Of a stretch of DNA of 64,000 nucleotides, positions 26,646-35,178 are shown piece by piece (the stretch's first letter is position 1; the number at the start of each line of letters is the position of its first letter). The position numbers and the translations under genes were made by a program. A model generated the notes under the pieces. It saw only the letters and a program-made list of their open reading frames with translations, searched no databases and was not told the DNA's origin. The DNA is from CAZEAC01 sp964510065 (GTDB taxonomy: Bacteria; Bdellovibrionota_C; UBA2361; CAIXSY01), in contig CAZEAC010000016.1 of assembly GCA_964510065.1 (NCBI GenBank), positions 1 to 64,000 on the forward strand, given 5' to 3'.

Positions 26646-27344
26646 ATGAATCAGCGCAGCTCGAATATTCATCATTATAACTGGCTTCTCCTCAATTTTT
26701 ATGCCGATTTACTGCTGCCAATGTATCTACAATACGGATCTGGATTCTGCGCTCCGCAAGAGTGGACAAACTATGACAGTAGTCCAACTCTTCGTCTTGA
26801 AAGGCTTCCCATTATCGGAAGACTGATTACGAAGAATGAGCGACGGTTTCCTGGTAATATTCGCTTTGGTGATATTGTTAAAGGTTTGCCGATCCGGCCC
26901 AATAGCTGTCAGGCCATCTATTGTTCGCATGTACTGGAACACCTCGCGTATGAAGACCTATTAATAGCCTTAGATAATACGTTCCAATACCTAAAAGCTG
27001 GTGGGACATTTCGCGCTGTTTTACCGGATTTGAGATACCTGGCTAATGAATATTTGCAGAGCCAGCATGTCGACGCAGCCTACAATTTCATGCAAGCTTC
27101 AGGACTCGGACAGAAAACGCGCGCTCGAGAAATGAAGAGTTTTCTTAAAGAGTGGTTTGGCAATAGCCGACACCGCTGGCTATGGGATAAAAAGTCACTC
27201 TCTGCTGTTTTGGAAAGAGTTGGATTTACCGAAATCAGAGGAGCGAATTACGGCGATTCCAGTAATGATATGTTTAAATTAGTAGAAGATCCAGCCAGGT
27301 TTGGCGGTTCTTTTGCGATTGAATGCACCAAACCATGCAGATGA
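26646..27344 (+). CDS. SAM-dependent methyltransferase-like protein
   Basis: 232 residues, like the short predicted methyltransferases often found in polysaccharide loci. It lacks a classic Gly-rich motif I at the N-terminus. The recognisable part is FGDIVKGLPIRPNSCQAIYC followed by SHVLEHL (~98) and YLKAGGTFRAVLPDLRYLANEY (~115-135), which match the post-I to motif III region of type-11 enzymes. The sequence is more AT-rich than neighbours. The start ATG is close to the divergent gene's GTG, so the two probably share a regulatory region of about 25 bases. About 125 bases to the next gene hold nothing I recognise. Confidence 0.75.
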   Translation: MNQRSSNIHHYNWLLLNFYADLLLPMYLQYGSGFCAPQEWTNYDSSPTLRLERLPIIGRLITKNERRFPGNIRFGDIVKGLPIRPNSCQAIYCSHVLEHLAYEDLLIALDNTFQYLKAGGTFRAVLPDLRYLANEYLQSQHVDAAYNFMQASGLGQKTRAREMKSFLKEWFGNSRHRWLWDKKSLSAVLERVGFTEIRGANYGDSSNDMFKLVEDPARFGGSFAIECTKPCR

Positions 27345-27471
27345 TTTCTTTGAGTTGCCACAACAGGCGCTAACTCCCCGCTGCGTCATACTTCTTTTAC
27401 TTCCCTAATAAGATGCATCGGCCCAACACAAATGTTCATCATTAATATTGGCGTCAGTCTCATTTTTTTAT

Positions 27472-28707
27472 ATGCCCAACCATTGCTGCCGAATGTGCGG
27501 ATGTCTCACCCTTTTCGAGTTCCTCGATCTGGGCTATTCCGCGCTCGCTGACGCATTTCTTAGATCTCCGGAATCTCAGGAGACTCAAATTTTCTATCCT
27601 CTTACCGTACTTATGTGTCGTGAGTGCGGACTTGCCCAACTTGATTGCGTGGTCTCAGCCGACAAGCTCTATGGCGATCAATATGTTTACGATTGCTCGG
27701 TTACCGCCGCGGGCAGGACACATTGGAACGAGTTCGCGCGCACCGTTCATCAAAAACTCGGGCTTAATCAACAATCCCTTGTAGTTGATGTCGGCTCCAA
27801 CGTCGGGTTCTTGCTCGAATGCTTTAAAGGCCTAGGGGCAAGAGTGCGTGGGATTGAACCCGCACCAAGAGTCGCCGAGATCGCGTGCTCAAGAGGAATT
27901 CCCACTAAGAATTCTTTTTTTAGCGTGGAGCTCGCGCGTAATCTTCGCGCTGAGCACGGTCCGGCAACAGTCATCACTGCGACAAACGTCTTCGCGCACA
28001 TTGATAATCTTCATGTATTTATGGAGGGCGTCGACATACTGCTGGGTTCTCGTGGCAATCTAATCCTTGAGTTCCCGTACCTACTCGAACTCGTTCAAGG
28101 GCTCGCGTACGACACCGTCTACCACGAGCATCTTTCCTACCTATCGATAAAACCGCTCAACCGATTCTTCTCCAGTGTCGGTTACACTATCACGGATATT
28201 GTGCCCCAAGAGATCCACGGGGGCTCGCTGCGAGTAGTCGTGGGACGGCGTAATGAATGTACGCGGGCATCGTCGGTCGATGAGTTTATCACGCGGGAAG
28301 AAAGCGCCGGACTCTACAACGAGGAAAAGCTGCGCATATTTGCCGAAAACGTCAAAACCAGTCAGGATCAGTTAGTCTCGCTGCTTCGGACACTCAAAAG
28401 CCGCGGCTCCTCGATCGCCGCGGTGAGCGCTCCCGCGAAGGGAATGACGCTCCTTAATGTATGCAAAATAGGCACCGATCTGATTGACTGCATTAGCGAA
28501 AAAAGCCCGCTTAAGATCGGTGCACGCGCCCCCGGGGTGCTTACGCCAATCGTCTCCGACCAGGAGCTCCTCCGTATTGCGCCCGACTACTGTCTGCTCC
28601 TCGCCTGGAATTTCAAGGACGAAATTCTCAAAAACCTGGCCCCGCTTCGCGACCGGGGCAGCAAGTTTATCATTCCTCTTCCCTATCCCACTATTTTGGA
28701 GCCGTAG
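27472..28707 (+). CDS. Sugar C-methyltransferase (TylC3/CloU-like, three-part architecture)
   Basis: 411 residues from the ATG at 27472. The N-terminal zinc-binding module has Cys pairs CRMCGCL and MCRECGLAQL. A SAM domain follows with LVVDVGSNVGFLLECF (~105-120), and a C-terminal region carries SAPAKGMTLLNV and PLKIGARAPG. These three parts are the hallmark of NDP-hexose C-methyltransferases that place a methyl branch on C3 of 4-keto-deoxysugars. The gene is followed 3 bases later by a cupin gene and then a DegT aminotransferase, so together they suggest an amino deoxysugar, probably C-methylated. The family match is strong; the position of methylation is inference. Confidence 0.88.
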   Translation: MPNHCCRMCGCLTLFEFLDLGYSALADAFLRSPESQETQIFYPLTVLMCRECGLAQLDCVVSADKLYGDQYVYDCSVTAAGRTHWNEFARTVHQKLGLNQQSLVVDVGSNVGFLLECFKGLGARVRGIEPAPRVAEIACSRGIPTKNSFFSVELARNLRAEHGPATVITATNVFAHIDNLHVFMEGVDILLGSRGNLILEFPYLLELVQGLAYDTVYHEHLSYLSIKPLNRFFSSVGYTITDIVPQEIHGGSLRVVVGRRNECTRASSVDEFITREESAGLYNEEKLRIFAENVKTSQDQLVSLLRTLKSRGSSIAAVSAPAKGMTLLNVCKIGTDLIDCISEKSPLKIGARAPGVLTPIVSDQELLRIAPDYCLLLAWNFKDEILKNLAPLRDRGSKFIIPLPYPTILEP

Positions 28708-28710
28708 CGT

Positions 28711-29094
28711 ATGAAACATCGACATATTTCCCCCGTCCATAGCGATCCACGCGGATCGATCACAGATATCGTGGAAAATCAAAGCATTCAGGCTGCGACA
28801 ATTATCACGAGCCGGGCCGGCGCTATTCGAGGCAATCACTTTCATAAGCTCACGGTACAGTACCTCTACCTTCTATCGGGGAAGATACTGTATCGCACCC
28901 GGCTTATTTCGGGGGAGATAGTCGATACAGAGCTCAATCCAGGCGACCTCATCGTGACCGAGGTCCTTGAGGAGCACGCGATGAAATCACTCGAAGAATC
29001 ATCCTTTCTCGTGCTTACCGCAGGACCGCGGCAGGGACGTCAGTACGAGCTGGATACGTATAGAGTTGAATCGCCGCTCATCGCCGAACAATGA
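28711..29094 (+). CDS. Cupin-fold sugar-modifying protein (WxcM-like/FdtA-like or epimerase-like)
   Basis: 127 residues forming one cupin barrel. The conserved segment is IRGNHFHKLTVQYLYLLSGKILY (~43-65), with GDLIVTEVLEEHAMKSLEESSFLVLTAGPR as the second cupin motif. Related small cupins catalyse 3,4-ketoisomerisation of dTDP-4-keto-6-deoxyglucose or 3,5-epimerisation. HxH near residue 47 fits either. It lies three bases after the C-methyltransferase and overlaps the aminotransferase by four bases, so all three should act on one nucleotide sugar. GGAG sits about 10 bases before the ATG. Confidence 0.75.
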   Translation: MKHRHISPVHSDPRGSITDIVENQSIQAATIITSRAGAIRGNHFHKLTVQYLYLLSGKILYRTRLISGEIVDTELNPGDLIVTEVLEEHAMKSLEESSFLVLTAGPRQGRQYELDTYRVESPLIAEQ

Positions 29095-30197
29095 TCCGTG
29101 TTCATACGCCACAATTTAGCGGGAACGAAAAAAAGTACCTCGCGCAGTGCATCGACGAAGGCTGGATTTCCTCAGAAGGGCCTTTTGTAAAGCGACTCGA
29201 GCAAGCCTTCGCCGCGCACCACCATGTCGCACATGGCATCGCCGTCACCAATGGATCCGCCGCGCTGGACATCGCACTCAAAGCCCTCGAGCTAAAAGCG
29301 GGTGACGAAGTAATACTTCCCACGTTTACCATTATCTCATGCCTTCTTGCGGTGCTGCGCTGCGGCGCGACGCCGGTCCTTGTCGATAGCGATCCTTTCA
29401 CCTGGAACATGTCGGTTGAGGAGGTACTTTCGAAAATTACTGGCAAAACTAGGGCAATCATGCTCGTTCACCTCTACGGCCTTCCGGTCGACATGCAGCG
29501 AGTCGTAGACCGCGCGCGGGCCACAAATATCGCGATTATCGAAGACTGCGCGCAGCTTATGGGGCAGTGCTACCACAGTAGCCCGGTAGGATCCTTCGGA
29601 ACCGTCGCCACATTTAGCCTCTACGCCAATAAGAATGTCACCTCCGGGGAGGGCGGGATGATTGTTTGCGATAACACCGTGATCGCGGAGCGCTGCCGCT
29701 CGCTCAGAAATCTCTGCTTTCAAGCATCGAGGCGATTTGTACATGAGGAAATAGGCTGGAATGCCCGGCTGAGTAATCTCCAGGCTGCCGTCGCGCTCGC
29801 CCAGTATGAGAAACTTGGCGAGACTCTCGAAGCGAAGCGTCGTGTTGCGGCGCTTTACAATAATCTCTTGGCAGACATTCCGGCGATTCAACTGCCCCTT
29901 CCCCGAGCCGACTACTCCGAAAACCTTTACTGGATCTATGGAATCGTGATCAACGATGACGTCTCTTTCGACGCCGCGGAGGCAATTCAACGACTTAGCG
30001 CGCATAAGATCGAGGCCCGGCCATTTTTCTGGTGCATGCACGAGCAGCCCTTGGCACGAAAGCTCGGCCTCTTTCATGAACTGTCTTTTCCTCACGCCGA
30101 AAAGCTCGCGCGCCGAGGACTCTATATCCCCTCTGGAGTAGGCCTACTAAACGATCAGATTCATGAAGTCTCAAAGGCGCTGCATGCAATCTTCTGA
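29091..30197 (+). CDS. DegT/DnrJ/EryC1 PLP-dependent sugar aminotransferase
   Basis: 368 residues, close to GDP-perosamine synthase and other sugar 4-aminotransferases in length and motifs. The PLP Schiff-base lysine is Lys181 in FSLYANKNVTSGEGGM, with GTNGSAALD-like VTNGSAALD at ~53-61 and the EDCAQ segment at ~151 (families usually show EDAAQ/EDxAxA). The substrate-specific C-terminal part contains WIYGIVI and ARPFFWCMHEQP, as in PerA-type enzymes. It converts a 4-keto (or 3-keto) nucleotide sugar into an amino sugar using glutamate. ATGA overlap couples it to the cupin gene. Confidence 0.92.
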   Translation: MIRVHTPQFSGNEKKYLAQCIDEGWISSEGPFVKRLEQAFAAHHHVAHGIAVTNGSAALDIALKALELKAGDEVILPTFTIISCLLAVLRCGATPVLVDSDPFTWNMSVEEVLSKITGKTRAIMLVHLYGLPVDMQRVVDRARATNIAIIEDCAQLMGQCYHSSPVGSFGTVATFSLYANKNVTSGEGGMIVCDNTVIAERCRSLRNLCFQASRRFVHEEIGWNARLSNLQAAVALAQYEKLGETLEAKRRVAALYNNLLADIPAIQLPLPRADYSENLYWIYGIVINDDVSFDAAEAIQRLSAHKIEARPFFWCMHEQPLARKLGLFHELSFPHAEKLARRGLYIPSGVGLLNDQIHEVSKALHAIF

Positions 30198-30936
30198 GCA
30201 CACCGATCAACGCGGGCTATTTCGCGAACTCGAGGTGGGCTCGGGGAGAGTATTTGTGATCGGAGATATTCACGGCTGCGCCGAAGAAACTATGACTATT
30301 CTGGAGATGCTGAATGGCACTCTCCTTCCGGAAGACTATATCGTGTTTCTCGGCGACTATATCGATCGAGGTCCGCAAAGCGCGCAGGTCATCGAGCTAC
30401 TTCTTCAGTTCAGAGCGGCATTTCCCAACTGCCGTTTTCTCAAGGGAAACCATGAGCAGATGTTGCTTGAATTTATCGACGGACCACGAAGCATGTCGAA
30501 TCGCTTCCTTAAATTCGGGGGACTCGAGACTTTCCAAAGCTATGGCCTCGCACCGGCTGATTACTTCGAAAAGCCGCAAGCGGGGCTTCCGGATCAACAT
30601 CTACGATTTTATCGTTCGCTCGAGCTGGGTCTTATTTGCGGCAAATTCTTACTTGTGCACGCGGGTATCGGCCCGGATTTAAGCGTCGAACAGCAAACCG
30701 AGGCGCATATCCTCTGGATCCGAGAGGAGTTCGTCAATGTGCCCCATCCACTTCCCTACACGGTTATCTTCGGGCACATGCCCTTTGATCAAGTGAAAAT
30801 GGATCTTCCCTTTAAAATGGGCATCGATACAGGCCTTGTCTTTGGAAATATGCTTACCTGCATTGAGCTAAAGGAGGGAACCGCTCATCAGGTTCGGAAG
30901 GGCAGTCGTCATATAAAGCATCGAGCGCTTTGGTAG
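30184..30936 (+). CDS. Calcineurin-like metallophosphatase (PPP-type Ser/Thr phosphatase)
   Basis: About 250 residues from the ATG at 30184, which has AAGG upstream; an ATG at 30163 is also in frame. It carries the three metal motifs of the PPP family: GDIHGC (~27), GDYIDRGPQSAQ (~56) and KGNHEQML (~86), plus the later HAGIGPDL and FGHMPF. Bacterial relatives dephosphorylate phospho-Ser/Thr/Tyr proteins or, as ApaH-like enzymes, dinucleotides. It overlaps the aminotransferase end by 14 bases, so it is coupled to sugar synthesis genes, an unusual partner. It might oppose the Wzc-type kinase further on; that is inference. Confidence 0.85.
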   Translation: MQSSEHTDQRGLFRELEVGSGRVFVIGDIHGCAEETMTILEMLNGTLLPEDYIVFLGDYIDRGPQSAQVIELLLQFRAAFPNCRFLKGNHEQMLLEFIDGPRSMSNRFLKFGGLETFQSYGLAPADYFEKPQAGLPDQHLRFYRSLELGLICGKFLLVHAGIGPDLSVEQQTEAHILWIREEFVNVPHPLPYTVIFGHMPFDQVKMDLPFKMGIDTGLVFGNMLTCIELKEGTAHQVRKGSRHIKHRALW

Positions 30937-31020
30937 TCGGCGCCTGCGGCTCAGAATTGAATCCTATTTAAGTTCATTAGACAGCACGCCGATAGCTACG
31001 TCAGGAGCCTTCTCACGTAC

Positions 31021-32124
31021 ATGCCAAAGCCTCGAAGGATTATCGTCACCGGATCATCAGGCCTTATCGGCTCTGAAGTATGCACCCACTTCGCCAAGAG
31101 TGGCTGGGAGATTCACGGCGTGGACAACAATCAGCGCGCGGCTTTCTTCGGTCCGCAGGCCGACACTCGGTGGAACCAAGAGCGGCTTCAGATCACCATT
31201 AAGCATTTCACGCACCACGAGCTCGATATACGTGACAGATCTTCAATATTGCAGCTGGTACAAGAGATCTCTCCCCAGGCAATCGTTCATGCAGCGGCAC
31301 AACCAAGTCATGACTTCGCCGCAAAAGTGCCATTCGACGATTTCGATGTTAATGCTGTCGGTACGCTCAACCTTCTCGAGGCAGTCCGTCGCGGCGCTCC
31401 TGAAGCAGTCTTCGTTCATCTTTCGACGAATAAGGTATATGGCGACGCACCAAATGAGATCCCCCGAAAGGAGTTGGCAACGCGATGGGACTATGCCGAT
31501 TCCCGCTTTGAACGGGGAATACCCGAGACATTTCGTATCGACCAATCGAAGCACTCAATTTTTGGCGCCTCAAAAGTCGCGGCCGACGTCATGGTCCAGG
31601 AGTACGGCCGTTATTTCGGTATTCGCAGCTGTTGTTTACGCGGAGGCTGCCTCACCGGGCCACAGCATGGCGGCGTCGAGCTTCACGGATTTCTAAGCTA
31701 TCTCGTGCGCTGCAACCTTGAGGATCGGCTCTATCGTATCTACGGCTATCTTGGAAAGCAGGTGCGAGACAATATTCACTCCCATGATGTCGCCTCTTTC
31801 ATCGAACAGTTTGTCGAGGCTCCTCGCGTCGCGGAGGTATACAACATCGGCGGTGGGAGAGACAATAGCTGTTCAATTATCGAAGCGATCGATCTGGTCT
31901 CCAAAATAAGCGGCAAGGCGATGCGCACTGAGTACGTTGAAAGGAATCGAGAAGGCGATCACGTGGTGTATTATAGCGATCTGAGAAAAATGATTGAGCA
32001 TTACCCAACCTGGCGCATCACACGCTCGCTTTCGAAGATTGTAAACGAACTGGTCGAGAGTTGGAGCATACGCTTCATTGACGAACATGCTTCAAAAGCA
32101 CTCGAGTTAAACAACGCTCGCTGA
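31021..32124 (+). CDS. Extended SDR epimerase, CDP-tyvelose/paratose 2-epimerase-like
   Basis: 367 residues. The NAD-binding motif is TGSSGLIGSEV (~10-20). The tyvelose-epimerase-like signatures are STNKVYGDAPNEIP (~135-148), RGGCLTGPQHGGVELHGFLSYL (~205) and GYLGKQVRDNIHSHDV (~243). The enzyme would invert C2 (or C4) of a CDP- or other nucleotide sugar via an NAD-bound keto intermediate. At the usual YxxxK catalytic position it has Phe181 and Lys185 (HSIFGASK). I recall close relatives with the same Phe, but this should be checked. AGGAG lies about 13 bases before the ATG. It stands just after the amino-sugar cassette. Confidence 0.85.
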   Translation: MPKPRRIIVTGSSGLIGSEVCTHFAKSGWEIHGVDNNQRAAFFGPQADTRWNQERLQITIKHFTHHELDIRDRSSILQLVQEISPQAIVHAAAQPSHDFAAKVPFDDFDVNAVGTLNLLEAVRRGAPEAVFVHLSTNKVYGDAPNEIPRKELATRWDYADSRFERGIPETFRIDQSKHSIFGASKVAADVMVQEYGRYFGIRSCCLRGGCLTGPQHGGVELHGFLSYLVRCNLEDRLYRIYGYLGKQVRDNIHSHDVASFIEQFVEAPRVAEVYNIGGGRDNSCSIIEAIDLVSKISGKAMRTEYVERNREGDHVVYYSDLRKMIEHYPTWRITRSLSKIVNELVESWSIRFIDEHASKALELNNAR

Positions 32125-32220
32125 GTGTTCATTTGAACTAGACGGAATCACATTCTCGACTTCACGCCATATCGCCTTGCTTCGGCACCCGTCATCACAG
32201 ACTCACTCGAAGTTTTCAAA

Positions 32221-33162
32221 TCACTTCATTCCTATCGCCTCACCGACAGTCAGCTCAACCCCTGCTTCAACCTGGACCACCGTGAGAGTGGAAATCTCCC
32301 GCTGCTGCGCTTCAAAGTCAATAAAGGTAAAGTTCCCCTCACTATCTCGAGCATCGCGGGAACAGGATCGCTGGTATGCTTCTTTTGCTCCACATACCTT
32401 CAAATTCGGCGCCCAATCGTCTCGTACAAAAAAGGCATTGCATCCAGCGCTGTTAGTTCCGATCAATCGGTAACCCTTCTTTTTACCGAGAAACTCCAAG
32501 GCAGCAATCGAGGCACCCCAGTAAAGCCCAGAGTGGTGCGCCTTGAATCTATTAAAGTCAGGTCGATAAGGCACGGCAATCGGAAGCTTTGATCCGAAAA
32601 GGCCGTTGTATTCAACAATCATAAAGACCGGACGTACAGAACTCAGTCGCTCCCATACCCAATAATCATTGCCGTCAATATCGAGACTAAATAGCCCCAC
32701 TTCCGTCGGAACTCTGGCGCTCGTGAGTACTTCATCTATATTCTCCCGAGAAATATGTACCGCGTGCGAAAAAAGATTGAGGCGCCAAGAACTTTCGAGT
32801 TTTTTAACGCTTGTGATGTTGTCCGAGGATCCATCGAATACATATGCCCGCCAATTATTGAGCTCCAGCAATAGCCGTGTATTTGCCTCACGATAATCTT
32901 CACAACCTATCTCCACACAGACTTTCAACATATCCGGAAGCGACACGCGCGAGATAAGGTACTGAATTATCCCGTCCTCTCCATACTGACTGAACACTCG
33001 AAATTCCGCCTCATGCAGATGCCCTAACTCTTTCGGTAGAAACTGACAGAGCAACTTCGCCTGCAGAACCTTTGAAATAATAATCTCCCGCTCAAGCCGA
33101 TCGAAGGTGCTAGTGAATGCTGGGTAAATCTTCCGCCATAAAAAACTCATCGGTAAATACAT
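32221..33162 (-). CDS. FkbM-like methyltransferase-related protein
   Basis: 313 residues from the ATG at 33162 (AAGGA 8 bases upstream). The FSQYGEDGIIQYLI segment (~57) followed by VCVEIGCEDYREANTRLLLE (~80) and SLDIDGNDYWVWERL (~157) are the hallmarks of a methyltransferase-like group near FkbM found in glycan loci. The Gly-rich SAM loop is altered (EIGCEDYREA), so activity is not certain. It is the last gene of a four-gene minus-strand operon (36273 to 32221) and converges on the epimerase gene with a 96-base gap. Confidence 0.75.
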   Translation of the reverse strand: MYLPMSFLWRKIYPAFTSTFDRLEREIIISKVLQAKLLCQFLPKELGHLHEAEFRVFSQYGEDGIIQYLISRVSLPDMLKVCVEIGCEDYREANTRLLLELNNWRAYVFDGSSDNITSVKKLESSWRLNLFSHAVHISRENIDEVLTSARVPTEVGLFSLDIDGNDYWVWERLSSVRPVFMIVEYNGLFGSKLPIAVPYRPDFNRFKAHHSGLYWGASIAALEFLGKKKGYRLIGTNSAGCNAFFVRDDWAPNLKVCGAKEAYQRSCSRDARDSEGNFTFIDFEAQQREISTLTVVQVEAGVELTVGEAIGMK

Positions 33163-33193
33163 TGTGACAATCCTTTAGAGTATGCCAACCAAT

Positions 33194-34045
33194 TCAGAGA
33201 CGCCATCGAGTAAAATAGCGTAATCCGAGCTGGCGAAAGCGCCGCCCGATTGATATTCGCCCCGCTGCGGAGTCATCCTCGAAAAGCTTTCGCTGCTCCG
33301 CCGCGGAGAGATACTGTAAGTAGAGTTGATCTATTGGTTTCCGCACTCCGCGCGGCATACCAGCCCAGTGAAGAAGATAAGGACCGAATTCGTTTGAAGA
33401 CGGAATCTCATCCGCACAGTAGTCGCCGGCCCAGCTCGATTCAAAATTGAAGGGAGGAAGGGTAAGATTCGTATAGGCTACCTTTCGCGTGAGGACGAGG
33501 TGATTGATCCCTGGCTGCTCGTGAAATTGATGCTCAAGCACCGTGGCTCGAGCATCAAACTCCTCGGCCCGAGTTATCAACTCATCGAGTGAATAAAGAC
33601 GCTCATCACACGCAAACTGTCCCGAGTTAAATACTAAACGCTGCCAAAGCGAGGACCGCTGCCGAAGAACCTGCGTGAGCTCCGACGTCACGGTGTGGTC
33701 GGCATCGCGCCAATGCCCGCAACAGGTTACAAATCCATTATATTCGCGGAGCACATCGGCCGGATTTTTCAGAAACACCACATCACTATCCACAAACTGA
33801 TAGTTCGAGAGCGTGAGTGTCATATACTTACGCTTTACTCCTGAGGCTGGATACCTCTCCAGCCACTTAAAAACTTTTTCGTCACGTAAATACTCACACC
33901 CCGGCGGCAACGCGAATTCATTCTCGCTATACGGAATAACGTTCACGGGAATCGTGCATCCCATCGCGCGAAGCGATCGAACCATCGCCAAGAATCTCAG
34001 CTCAACTGTTTTATCGGCAATAGTGACAATAGATTCAATTTTCAT
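33194..34045 (-). CDS. Glycosyltransferase-like protein (GT-A fold, DxD motif)
   Basis: 283 residues. The N-terminal half has a nucleotide-sugar-binding look (SIVTIADKTVELRFLAMVRSL), and the metal site is FVDSDVVFLKNP (~78-89), as in GT8-like or capsular transferases with a DSD core. Later WRDADHTVTSELTQVL, FNSGQFACD and LLHWAG are shared with putative nucleotide-diphospho-sugar transferases. It overlaps the upstream GT4 gene by four bases and so is coupled. The exact GT family is uncertain. Confidence 0.75.
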   Translation of the reverse strand: MKIESIVTIADKTVELRFLAMVRSLRAMGCTIPVNVIPYSENEFALPPGCEYLRDEKVFKWLERYPASGVKRKYMTLTLSNYQFVDSDVVFLKNPADVLREYNGFVTCCGHWRDADHTVTSELTQVLRQRSSLWQRLVFNSGQFACDERLYSLDELITRAEEFDARATVLEHQFHEQPGINHLVLTRKVAYTNLTLPPFNFESSWAGDYCADEIPSSNEFGPYLLHWAGMPRGVRKPIDQLYLQYLSAAEQRKLFEDDSAAGRISIGRRFRQLGLRYFTRWRL

Positions 34046-35175
34046 GCGCGCATCCGACTCTTTTCGGCAATTACTTCTAAAAACATCTTCACGTACTGAT
34101 CCCTAAGCGCATTCCAGCTGAAATTCTTAAAGGCCTGCGCATGCCGCGCATAAAATAACTCTCCGGCCAACAAATCATCTGTTCGCAACCTTTCAAGCAA
34201 TGTAGCAAGCACGCCCTCTCTCGCGAAGTCCCCATAGATGCCCTCGGCGCCAAGCACAAATCGATTCCCTGATGATTCATGCGCAAACACAGGCAACCCC
34301 CATGCGAGCGCCTCGACCATGCTTCGACCGAATCCCTCCTGGTAGGCGACATGACAGAGCGCATCCGAAGCCCGGTAGTATTGATCAATACTCTTATAGT
34401 CTACCGTGGCGAAGCGGTACCCTTCCACTCCAAGCAGCCGATCGGCAAGCGCTTTCAGCTCCGGCGTTTCCGCTGTCTCCTCGCCAAGGCAAAGTAGAAA
34501 TGGTTTCCGCAATTTAAGCTTGGCAACTTCCGAAATAAGGTAATCTACTCTTTTATGTTGTTTTGAGAGTGCCGCGACCGAGAGAATTATCGTTGCAGCG
34601 GGAGGAAGATTGAGAGCAGCACGTATGCTTCGCTTCTGATCATACGAGACCGGCTGAAGTTTTTCGGCCACAGAAAAACCGTACGGGATAAAGCTACGTG
34701 GAATCTCTTTTTCCGTAGTCTTAACCTCCATCATATGCGGCAATGTTTCATGAACATGGTCACATTTACAGTAAGGGGGAAAAAGCGGTGCGCCGTTTGA
34801 AAAAAGGAGCGCCGGTCTCCCGGGCAGATAGTCTCGTACCCGCCAGAGCACATTCCCAACCGTGCCATCGCTAAAAAATATCAGTTCCGGTCGGTACCTT
34901 AGAATAAATGGCACAAGACCGATTGCAAAAGTTACCTGCTCCCAAAAGTAAGGATCCCGCCCTAGCACGCGAGCGATTACCTTAGTAACGTTTGATCCAC
35001 GCTTAAGACAGGGCACGGTAAAATTTCGAGGCGTGTTATTCCCCTTACCCTTAAAAATATAACACTCCAATCTTGAATCATCGCCAAGCGCTCGCCAACA
35101 CTCCTCGGTGAAAGACTCAAAGCCTCTTCTCACATGGCCGATTCCGGGGCAGACTAAAAATACCCGTTGCGCCAC
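34042..35175 (-). CDS. Glycosyltransferase, GT4 family
   Basis: 377 residues starting with GTG at 35175, with GGAG 7 bases upstream. The N-terminus RVFLVCPGIGHVRRGFESFTEE has the acceptor-side Gly loop. The C-terminal half has IILSVAALSKQHKRVDYLI (~200) and E-x7-E in EGFGRSMVEALAWGLPVFA (~290). A Cys-rich stretch PPYCKCDH lies near residue 138. It is second in a minus-strand operon, starting 3 bases after the stop of the preceding gene and overlapping the next by four bases. Confidence 0.9.
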   Translation of the reverse strand: MAQRVFLVCPGIGHVRRGFESFTEECWRALGDDSRLECYIFKGKGNNTPRNFTVPCLKRGSNVTKVIARVLGRDPYFWEQVTFAIGLVPFILRYRPELIFFSDGTVGNVLWRVRDYLPGRPALLFSNGAPLFPPYCKCDHVHETLPHMMEVKTTEKEIPRSFIPYGFSVAEKLQPVSYDQKRSIRAALNLPPAATIILSVAALSKQHKRVDYLISEVAKLKLRKPFLLCLGEETAETPELKALADRLLGVEGYRFATVDYKSIDQYYRASDALCHVAYQEGFGRSMVEALAWGLPVFAHESSGNRFVLGAEGIYGDFAREGVLATLLERLRTDDLLAGELFYARHAQAFKNFSWNALRDQYVKMFLEVIAEKSRMRA

Positions 35176-35178
35176 TGT

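Noticed and set aside
29337..30095. A 252-codon frame antisense to the DegT aminotransferase.
   Set aside because: The sense strand has the full PLP enzyme with its lysine motif; the antisense frame is a shadow.
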